From NCBI RefSeq assembly GCF_023159225.1, contig NC_063166.1:46183149-46247148 (forward strand): 64,000 bases of DNA, read 5' to 3'. Source of the stretch: Perognathus longimembris pacificus (lineage: Eukaryota; Chordata; Mammalia; Rodentia; Heteromyidae). Below are positions 55,340-64,000 of the stretch, piece by piece; within the stretch, counting starts at the first letter, position 1; each line of letters opens with the position of its first letter. The position numbers and the translations under genes are program-made. Under the pieces are notes generated by a model. It searched no databases, was not told the origin of the DNA, and worked only from the letters and a program-made list of their open reading frames with translations.

Positions 55340-57010
55340 GTCCCAAGGAGAAGTATGTCGACAACACACCAAACAGAACAGAGTGGGTTTGACTGTGGGG
55401 GGGATGAGCTACTTCTGTTTGATTAATTTTTATTTTTACTTCTGTGACAATAATGCCTTCATTTGCTGGTTGCAGATATCTTAAATAAGAATTTTAAGAA
55501 TTATGAAAGTGACTCAAGCAGCTGAGGAGCTGTTTATATGAAAAGTGTAAAGATCACTAAACCACTGCCTTGAAAAAATAAATAACGAAGCATTGTGATT
55601 CTAGAGACAGTATAAAATCCAACCACTCTAAGTTAACAGATTTACTTCTAAATCATTTTTCTACAAAGTTAATGTGGGAAGTGTTATTTATTCATTAATA
55701 AGGGAGATGAATGGGATACAAGCAGTATGAGAACATGTGCAGATATATTCCAATCCAAGCAGCAATCTTTATCTTTAACAGCTGATGCAGAAGGGAAGAA
55801 TTAGAAATTAAAAAGCACAGCATTTAGAAGAAGATGGATTCTAACATCAAACCTGTGATCCTTTTTTCCTAAGGAACCAATTGGTGGAAATTTTTTACAT
55901 ACTCTAAAGTTCCTTGTGGCTAAACCTTTTTATTTAATGAAGTTATTCTAAGACCAGAAGAAACAGGATGGAGCTAGGAGAAAGCAAAAGAGACAGACAC
56001 AGAGAGACAAGCAGAAAAACGTTGACAGCAACAGAGAGAGGATATTTAATGGTGTCTATGTATCTAGGTTCTTCTTTCTAAGGGAGTGATGTCCAATCTC
56101 TCCAGGGAAAGTAACCTATCATTTGGCCAAACAAATGATAGGATACTTAGCTATGACAATACTGGTCTCAAGACACAGTAAGAAACAAATTGTGTGAAAG
56201 AATGAGGCCTAAACTGTTGTTTATGATAACTAAGAATACAGAAGGTTCTTGGGGAGAATTTGTGAGGAGGACCTTTGTGGGCTGTCAGCCAGGGAAAGCT
56301 CTAGTGCTTTCTTATGACAGAATCCATTGTATTATTATCATCCATGCCCACTGTCCACAAATCTCAACAAAAGCAAGGTCCAGAAAGAGCAAGGGATTCT
56401 TGGTTCTGGTGAGTGCAAGAGTTTATGGGAATGAGCAGTAAATAATGCATAAGGTTACAGAAAAAAATAAAGAACTCCACAGGTATCTCTCATTTCCTGA
56501 AGGAAGTATGAAGTTTTTTCAGCAGTGATAGTGGAAGGGAAACAGAAACAATACAGATGAAGAGCAGGCCAGGTGGAGCTCAGTGAAAATCCACTCTCCC
56601 TTGACCACAGAGTGGGGCTGAGATTGCAGCCTTTGAATTGGACTAGCCTCCTATTTCATTGGCAACACCACCTTGTTAAGTCTTTGTGTTGCCCATGGAA
56701 CAAGGACTAAATTCTCTTTGACTTGTTTTCCTTATGTATAAACTTGAATATTCCTTTTCCTTTTATCATTCAGTATTTGTAAGAATTGGATATGACAATA
56801 AAAATTATCCTTCCACACCTCATATTTAATGCAAACAATTTTGTGAGGTTTCCAAATTAAAAAATAAAAGCCCAGGTCCCCCAAAATATAGGTTATGGTA
56901 CATAATGTGCTTACAACAGTGTACTGAATGTTAAAGAAACAAATATTGCTATTAAATATTTAATTTCTATATATATTATGCTATAAGTAATCTCATAAGT
57001 TTCCATTGCA
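55340..57010. other. Unique sequence
   Basis: About 1.7 kb, A+T-rich, with no recognised gene or repeat. Confidence 0.45.
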
Positions 57011-57014
57011 ATGG

Positions 57015-57130
57015 ATATGCTGTGGCATTTTAGAAAGAGCTGGAGCCCAGGAGGTCAGCCATGAAGCCTGGAGTACAATTGACACACAGTGGGATCTGAG
57101 CCCAGAGGCCCTGAAGCAAAGCTGCTTCAT
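57015..57130 (+). mobile_element. Possible MIR
   Basis: 'aaagagctggagcccagg', 'gatctgagcccagaggc' and 'gctgcttcatctataaag' are arranged like a decayed MIR. Weak. Confidence 0.3.
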
Positions 57131-57139
57131 CTATAAAGC

Positions 57140-58090
57140 ATAGCTTTAGAGTCCAATGATCTCAAAGTTATATTTCCATCCTTATTATGGAATTTTGAAT
57201 TCTGATTCTATATAAACATTACACATTACTGAATTCTCCATTCAGTTTATTGAAATATATATAAAGCGAGTTAACCTTATTTTGCCACTCCCTTGGCAGA
57301 ATTCTACAAAGTTCTATGCAATAAAAAATGGCTTTTCATCCAAGCCATGCATATCTATGGAATGTTTCAGCCTTTCTGAAAATAAAGTTTCCTGTCTGTT
57401 ACATAATGGATGACTTTAGGAGGTTGAGTGGAGCCAGGGCAACTAGCTGGGCATTGACTCAATTTGAGGATGTTGTAATGTTGGTGAACTTCTGACTTTG
57501 AAGAGATCTGGCATCATTGTTAGGGAGCACAGAGGAAGCTGGATGTTTTTGGAAATCTAGTTATGTTAAAGATGAGGATAGGAAGAAGGCACCAAAGGAA
57601 CAGAGGAGGACAGTCCAAGTCTTGGGTTAGATAAGAGACAGATTTTTGTTTTTTTTTCCCAGAATGACTAAGCAAGTGTTCTAGACATAAGATGAGAATG
57701 TCTTGAGGTAATAAAGTATTGGCAATAGAAATGGAGAAAAGTGGACAGATCTGAGATATCTTTGTAAGATGGACAGGACTTAGTAGCTCTGATAGACAAG
57801 GACAGAGTATGTGCTGAGGTCATTTAATTAAACTGGAGAGATTAAGTAAAGAATAAACAGAAGGAAGAAAAGAAAAACAGTGGTTTTGTTTTGGCCCACT
57901 TACTATGAAAGGAGGCCTTGGCTTCCTGTGATGAAGACTCTGAGCAATATGTTTGGTAACTTACACGGGCACATTCATGATAGGATCCTTCCTGTTTTCT
58001 CTCCATGTTATGAAATTATTATAGCAGACAATAGATACAAACACTTGACTTAGGAAAGCAGAACTTGGAGTGGGAGAAAACAAGACATCT
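57140..58090. other. Unique sequence
   Basis: Nothing recognised. Confidence 0.45.
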
Positions 58091-58091
58091 A

Positions 58092-58735
58092 TTAGGAAAG
58101 AATGACATTGCCCCATTTGTAAGGAAATGGAAGGACTTGGAAAAAATTATACTAAGTGAAGTGAGCCAGACCCAAAGAAACATGGACTCTATGGTCTCTC
58201 TTATGGGGAATAATTAGCACAGGTTTAGGCAAGTCACAGCAGAGGATCACAAGAGCCCAATAACTATACCCTTATGAAAACATAAGATGATGCTAAGTGA
58301 AATGAACTCCATGTTATGGAAATGATTGTTATATCACTGTTGTAACTACTTTCAACGTGCTATGTGTAACTGTAGCTCCTATTATTGATGATCTTGTATC
58401 CCCTTCCTGTGGTTGTACCTACATTACCTCTGTATCTTATCTGAGTATATTGGAAACCATGTATACTGGTATTAGAACTAGGAAACTGAAAAGGAATACC
58501 AAAATCGAGAGACACAAGGTAAAAAAAGACAAACAACTACAAAAGCAATACTTGCAAAACTGTTTGGTGCAAATGAACTGAACAATTCATAGGGGGGAAA
58601 GGGAAAGGGGGAAGGGGGAGCGGGGAATGAGGGACGAGGTAACAAACAGTACAAGAAATGTATCCAATGCCTAACATATGAAACTGTAACCTCTCTGTAC
58701 ATCAGTTTGATAATAAAAATTAAAAAAATACTTTG
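58092..58735 (+). mobile_element. Young L1, ORF2 end and complete 3' UTR
   Basis: ORF2 C-terminus ('aaagaatgacattgcccc', 'agtgagccagacccaaag') with a stop in the 'ggggaataattag' context, then the whole 3' UTR with a G-rich block at 58592-58625 and 'cagtttgataataaaaatt'. It is nearly the same in sequence as the nested L1 at 15801-16732, so both belong to one young subfamily. Target duplication not found. Confidence 0.9.
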
Positions 58736-58814
58736 GGAAATTTAGTTGAGAAAGAGAGCAAAGATAATGATGGAAAAGAATTTAGTGGATTCTGATATGG
58801 AGATTACCGTTGAT

Positions 58815-58910
58815 TTGTGTGTTTGTTGGTTGGCTTGTTGTGTGGAGGATTAAACTCAGGACTTTTCACATTCTATGAAAATATTCTACCACTGAAGTAA
58901 GTGCTTAGGA
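58815..58910 (-). mobile_element. tRNA-like SINE fragment
   Basis: A GTTT-rich start, 'gaggattaaactcaggactt' and 'ctaccactgaagtaagtgct' mirror an ID-type monomer. Confidence 0.45.
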
Positions 58911-58914
58911 GGTG

Positions 58915-61290
58915 ACAAAAAAATTTATGCTAAGCCATTTTGAAAAAATAATAATTTTTGGAAAAGCCAAGTTATGCAAATAAAGGAGCTTGATTAACTT
59001 TGAAAAATTCTCCAATGTTTTCTATTTGCTTCTTAGTATTTCTTCCTCACTTTAATAGTCCTTATATAAAATTCTAGTAATAGTGGACACTTTCCATGTC
59101 TTCCTAGTCTCTCATAATGCCAATGTTCATGGAGCAAATGAAGGCCACTAAGATACCAAGCTGGGCCACCATTTCATTTGTAACACAAGACTAAGGATGG
59201 CACTTAGCAAGTCCATTGGGGGATCTTATGTATTGCTAGTTATGATACTGTAGAAACTGAGTTGCTGGGGAAGTTTTGTTGCTCTTTTTCTTGGTAAATC
59301 ACAATCAAGAAGACATAAGGCCTCAGCCAAGAGCATGATGTAGTGTTAGATTTGAATGAGAATATTGGGGCAAGCAACTAAACCATTACTTCCAAGGCCT
59401 GTGCCACACACTCAACTTTTTTCTAAACTCCTGCTTCAGAATAAGCTAGTTCTCATATAACCTCTCAGATGCCAAAGGTCTTTGTTTTAATAAGACAAGT
59501 CCTCTTTTTCCAAGGAAAGCTGCATGACTGGCAGCCAATGAGATAGTATCTGAAAGGTAGAAATAACCACAAGATCCTACCAGAGTGACGGTATGCTGAT
59601 TCACTGGCCTGCCTCCACTGAGACCTCACTGATGTTTTTGGCAAAATTTGGAACCCATAATGTCCCAAACAATAACTACATTTGAGTTAACTGACTTCAA
59701 ATAGCATCCTATATTCATTGTCCTGTGATACACAATGTAGAGTGTGATGAGAAGAATCTTAGCTCAAACAAACTGCCAAGTTAAAGCGGGAGAAGAGAGT
59801 GAGCTGAGCAGGGTACATGAGTTAGACAGCCTGTGGGTGGATAGATAGGCCAGGAAGATGGCAGCTTGTGAGGAGTCACAAACTGCATAGCCATTCTCTT
59901 CCACTGCTCCACCATCAATTTATCTTTCCAAACAGCACCCTGACTATATTTTAATGAAATAACTCCATTACAATTAATTTGAACACGCTAGCAAAAGGGT
60001 GAGGACATGTCCAAGTTAGATTAACTGGGAATTTCAATCTTAAGGTTTAAAACTTACAGGAACAAAATACAGAAATGTTTGGAGTCTATTCTGTCCTTAT
60101 GAATGTGTTCCAATCCATTAGAAATTCAGTGCTGCTTCTTATTTCTGGATTTCCTTAGTGAATGGATCTCAAGTTATTTAATCCTAACCTCCTATGATTG
60201 CAAAATTTGATCAACAGATAAGAAACCATGAATGCATCTTCTGCCAGTTTGTGCTATGCAGTATCAGAAGTATTAGTGACAAAAGTTAATCAACGCAAGT
60301 CTAATTTCCATAAAACTGTCCTGAACTCTAGAGCTCTGTAGATTTCTTCCAATCCATTCCTTAAAATGAGAAATGGAATTGATTTCCCAAGCTTATATAA
60401 GTAACTCTTGTTGTTTTTATCCTAAAGAAAATATATATTTCATTCTCACATTTAGACATTAGCTAAAAGTAACCACACAATCCTCTGAACTGTGACTCGG
60501 AATATGGAATGATGATGTTGCTAATGCCCTTAGACTTGGCCATTTTAGGATAGAATGCAGAGATTACATGCTGGTAATTCTTTACCAGCCCTTGCTTCAT
60601 CCCCATTCCCACAGTTCCTTGTTCTGTCCCCAGAAATTACACTTACTCATAATAGAAATAGGTTCAAATTTCAAATGCAAGAAGTACCTCTCTTTATATT
60701 TCTTCTATTCATATTTAATCCATATAGACCTCCCTCTCCTCTAAATGAAAAACTTATACCTTAGTTACTGTGGAATTCTCTCATCTTCTATCTACAGATT
60801 GACAGGAATTGAAACACACAGGTTAACAGAAGAGAAAAGAAGAACCTTGCCCTTCATCCAGTGTGATGTTCCTTGGACATCTTTAATTGACTCACTACAC
60901 TGACCACAGACATCACCTTACTTCCATCCACTGTTACCTCACCAGGAGCAAACATTTGTGGCTAATACCATAACTCTTTGGAGTTCATATTTTACATCCA
61001 GTCACCTCAATCTCTTCTACCTGAAACCTTGGTCATTCCTACCTTTATCACATCTATGCAGTCCCTTTGCTTCTGTCTTTGGGACCATAATACTGATGTT
61101 TTGAAAGTCAAGTGGAAAAGAATTGTTAATACTCTTAGTCTTGTTATTTTATATAATAGAATGGTCCTTTTAATAACCAATGTAATGTATACTCATTGTT
61201 CCATAATTACTTTTTATTTGCCTTTGGTGGTAAAATCCTTGAGATTATAATGTTTGATCTACCTTTATATATACCAGTCCCTAGTTCCTG
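58915..61290. other. Unique sequence
   Basis: About 2.4 kb without a recognised repeat or gene. Confidence 0.45.
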
Positions 61291-61306
61291 AATCTTTTGA
61301 ATTCTT

Positions 61307-61522
61307 TTTTTTTTTTTTTTTTTTTTTGGCCAGTCCTGGGGTTTGGACTCAGGGCCTGAGCACTGTCCCTGGCTTCTTTTTTTTGCTCAAGGCTAGCACT
61401 CTGCCACTTGTGCCACAGCGCCACTTCTGGCCGTTTTCTGTATATGTGGTGCTGGGGAATTGAACCCAGGGCCTCATGTATACAAGGCAAGCACTCTTGC
61501 CACTAGGCCATATCCCCAGCCC
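61307..61522 (-). mobile_element. IDL-Geo dimeric SINE
   Basis: A complete dimer with a poly(T) of more than 20 bases (the A-tail) and a T8 run within the right arm. The B box CpG is lost (plus 'ggaattgaacccagg'). It is flanked by the perfect 13-bp duplication cttttgaattctt at 61294-61306 and 61523-61535. Confidence 0.94.
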
Positions 61523-61539
61523 CTTTTGAATTCTTAATA

Positions 61540-62200
61540 AATGCTCGTTAAATAAAACATCACAAAAAATTGCTGTGTAGACCCCATCTTAATGTCTTTT
61601 TCATAGTTCCTGAGAGCAGCTTTTGTATGAAGTCATAAAAATGCATTGATGAGTATAGACCATTTCCAAACCAAGAATGTCAAGTGCTTTTCAATAATTA
61701 AATTCCCAGGAACAATTTAAAGCATGCATAGTTTTCTCTCAAATACTCTCTAAAGCCAGCTGTTGCTCACTAGGGTTCATGGGCTTCATTACATGTTCAT
61801 TTTGTTGTCTTCAACATTAGATGTACTAGCTGAAATGAATCGAAGGAGGTTGGAGCATAGGGTAGACAGGTGGGACTAGATAAAAGCTAGCTAAATAGTT
61901 GTGTTTGTGTTTATTCTTGGCCCTGCCTGGAATTTGTTCCAAATGAAATCTAGTAAGTTGTTGCTCGGGCACAGGGTACTATTTCATAACAAAGGTTCTA
62001 TGATCAGTTCAATCAGTGAAGGGGGCCTTAAACAAATCACGTTTTTTGATTGCTCACTCTCTCTTGTAGGAGAATGGGGCATATAAAATGCTGTCTAATG
62101 AAAATGTGGCAAGAAACTTTGGTAGGCCTCAGGTATATTTTCTCTGGACCATTTTCTCTTCCTATTCATTGCCTTGCCATTGGGAAGTAATGAAGGGGAA
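61540..62200. other. Unique sequence
   Basis: Nothing recognised. A T-rich run lies at 62205-62235, next to an L1 end. Confidence 0.45.
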
Positions 62201-62204
62201 GGGT

Positions 62205-62365
62205 TTTTTTTTTTTTTCTTTTCTTTTCTTTTTACAATTCAACATGCCAGTTTATTAGTACAACGCATTGTGGTCAGTATCACCTCATTCATGATTCTCT
62301 CTCATCCCTCCCAAGCCCACCCATCTCCTCAGTTTTCCTAGTTCCACAGGAAATGCATTGAATAG
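62205..62365 (-). mobile_element. Old L1 3' UTR
   Basis: T-rich tail, 'acaattcaacatgccagttt', 'gtacaacgcattgtggtcag', then a pyrimidine block 'ctctcatccctcccaagccc'. It is the same older type as 33005-33545. Confidence 0.6.
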
Positions 62366-62369
62366 TATG

Positions 62370-62500
62370 ATTCCAGCTCACTTTTGCACTTGTGATTTTG
62401 AGATAGCTTTCTGCCTGGGCTGACATATGGACCATAGTCAACCTATTTCAGGCCTCCTGTCATAGCTGGAAAGGCATGCGCACTCAACCATGCTCAACCC
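62370..62500 (-). mobile_element. Old 7SL-type SINE
   Basis: 'tgagatagctttctgcctgg' and 'ctcctgtcatagctggaaag' resemble a reversed 7SL head. Weakly supported. Confidence 0.4.
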
Positions 62501-62554
62501 ACATTATCCAACAGCAGATCTTACACATGCAGAAGTCAGGGAGATAACGCCACT

Positions 62555-62640
62555 TTTGTTTGGTGCCACTGGGATTTGAATTCAGGTCCTCACCCTTGCT
62601 AGCCAGGTGCTCTACCTATACCACAGGTCCAGCCCAGTCA
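62555..62640 (-). mobile_element. tRNA-like SINE monomer
   Basis: 'ggtgccactgggatttgaat', 'cctcacccttgctagccag' and 'ctctacctataccacaggt' mirror an ID-like monomer. Confidence 0.55.
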
Positions 62641-62644
62641 GATA

Positions 62645-63180
62645 AAAGTTCTTCCTGCAACTCACTTAGCCAGAAGAGAACACAAAACCCAACCATGGGG
62701 AGCAACTTTATTGTCCAGCTCTCTGTCTCTCTGTCCGTTTCTCTCCAAAGGGGAAGGTTTTGATGTAACTCTAGAAACATTTTGGTGTATAACAATGAGT
62801 GGAGAATGTTGATGGTATATTTAACTTCAAGGAACTGCACTCAAAATGAAAGTGCAAAAGAATAAATGTCTGACAGTCCTTTCCAAAGGACATCTTAATT
62901 ATTTAATTTGATTCTCCCTAAGAAAGCACCTCCTATGTTGGTTGTAGTCAATGATTAGTACAATGTAACAAGGTAAGTAAACTATAAATTTTACAGTTAA
63001 ATAAAAGACATTTCTCCTTTCATATTTCTTTTTGTTATGTTGGGACTGATTAGGCCTCAAAGGTTGTTCTTGTAGACTATAGGCAGAAAGGGCCCAGAAA
63101 ATTGTCATGATCACCACCGGCACATACCATAACAAAGGAGCCAGTGGGATATAGAATATGTACCACAATTTGATTTTTTG
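62645..63180. other. Unique sequence
   Basis: Nothing recognised. Confidence 0.45.
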
Positions 63181-63290
63181 TTGTTGTTGTTGTTGGTTGT
63201 GGGGCTTGAACTCTGAGCCTGGGCCCTGTTCCTGAGCTCTTCAGCTCAAGGCTAGTGCTCTACCACTTGAGCCACAGCACCACTTTGTGT
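63178..63290 (-). mobile_element. Geo right-arm monomer
   Basis: A (TTG)n tail, then 'gggcttgaactctgagcc', 'ctcaaggctagtgctctacc' and 'cttgagccacagcacc'. Only the right arm is present. Confidence 0.75.
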
Positions 63291-63547
63291 ACTTCAATTT
63301 GAACAGCTTGAGACATGGGGTTTATCATATAAATGCTTTGTAACTGACTGGTGTTTTATGTTTGGGCATTAGAGACTTCTACTTTTCAGATTCTTCAACT
63401 CTGATAGAATCAAGCTAGTAATTCTAAAACTAGAAACTTACCATCTTTCACTTAGAATAATTAAGTAATAAGACAGCTACCTATTACCTTGTATAACAAA
63501 GATTAAGTGAGCTCCTTGTGTTTTCAGGTGCTATTTTAGGGCCTTTT

Positions 63548-63749
63548 TTTTTTTTTTTGGCTAGTCCTGGGGCTTGGACTCAGGGCCTGAGCACTGTCCC
63601 TGGCTTCTTTCTGCTCAAGGCTAGCACTCTGCCACTTGAGCCACAGCGCCACTTCTGGCCATTTTCTGTATATGTGGTGCTGGGGAATTGAACCCAGGGC
63701 CTCATGTATACGAGGTAAACACTCTTGCTAGTGGCCATATCCCCAGCCC
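63548..63749 (-). mobile_element. IDL-Geo dimeric SINE
   Basis: A full dimer with a poly(T) tail. It is flanked by the perfect 15-bp duplication attttagggcctttt at 63533-63547 and 63750-63764. The B box has lost its CpG as in the copy at 61307, and the A box region shows 'ttgctagtggcc' instead of 'ttgccactaggcc'. Confidence 0.94.
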
Positions 63750-63764
63750 ATTTTAGGGCCTTTT

Positions 63765-64000
63765 GATTCAGCAATGAGAAAAGCAAATGCTCTCTTCTCT
63801 GGACATTTACTTATCTTTAGTAGAAGATGTTACGTAATTGATCTTATGAGGCATTACATGGACCATCATAACTTGGTCAGAGGAAATGACTACTCATTGG
63901 CCAAATTTAATCTGACAGTATGAACACCAATTTTGCCCAATTCAGGAGACTTTGTAAGAGGTGATGGTGGCCTCAGCAATCTCTGCTTAAGCAGAGCCCG
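63765..64000. other. Unique sequence at window end
   Basis: Nothing recognised. Confidence 0.45.

Overview
This is a stretch of nuclear DNA from a mammal, most likely a rodent of the superfamily Geomyoidea (kangaroo rats, pocket mice, pocket gophers). The diagnosis rests on a dimeric SINE whose left monomer is a tRNA-Ala/ID-like unit (A box, B box GGTTCGATTCC) and whose right monomer starts near 'gtggcgctgtggctcaag'. This matches the published description of IDL-Geo, which is reported only from that superfamily. The DNA is A+T-rich and CpG-poor. I found no intact protein-coding gene; the open frames are short and are explained by repeats or chance.

The window is an intergenic or intronic landscape made by retrotransposition. 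Young layers: IDL-Geo SINEs with perfect 13-15 bp target-site duplications (13822-14034, 19595-19876, 35832-36035, 61307-61522, 63548-63749), and 5'-truncated L1 copies with a G-rich 3' UTR (nested pair at 14847-16955; 27679-28222; 30420-30880; 36968-37262; 58092-58735). Middle layers: 7SL-derived (B1/Alu-like) SINEs fused to the same right arm as IDL-Geo, older L1 subfamilies on both strands, and two LTRs of one endogenous retrovirus family at 3410-3818 (+) and 5655-6080 (-), each followed by a primer binding site resembling tRNA-Phe. Old layers: a Tigger/MER2-like DNA transposon (about 17571-18083), possible MIRs and an old mammalian repeat near 53210-53600.

Layout. 0-7 kb: L1 tails, SINEs, ERV pair, microsatellites. 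7.3-12.7 kb: mostly unique, with an enhancer-like cluster (octamer, MEF2, E-box) at 7755-8060. 12.7-20 kb: SINEs, inverted and nested L1s, MER2 fossil, a TATA box with exon-like sequence at 18.6 kb, and a trimeric SINE. 20-27.3 kb: the largest repeat-poor block, with two possible exons (22817-22871, 24331-24431). 27.6-37.3 kb: dense L1 and SINE. 37-43 kb: mostly unique. 43.4-55 kb: old L1, SINEs, a purine microsatellite seeded from a SINE tail, and a processed coiled-coil pseudogene (49785-50335). 55-64 kb: mostly unique with one young L1 and two IDL-Geo copies.

The most interesting observations are mechanistic: an L1 nested in an L1 with a perfect 16-bp duplication, three L1 copies with twin-priming inversions, an IDL-IDL-Geo trimer mobilised as one unit, a right arm shared by two SINE families, and a cluster of exon-like signals in the repeat-poor block. 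All family names come from recognition by eye; no database search was run.
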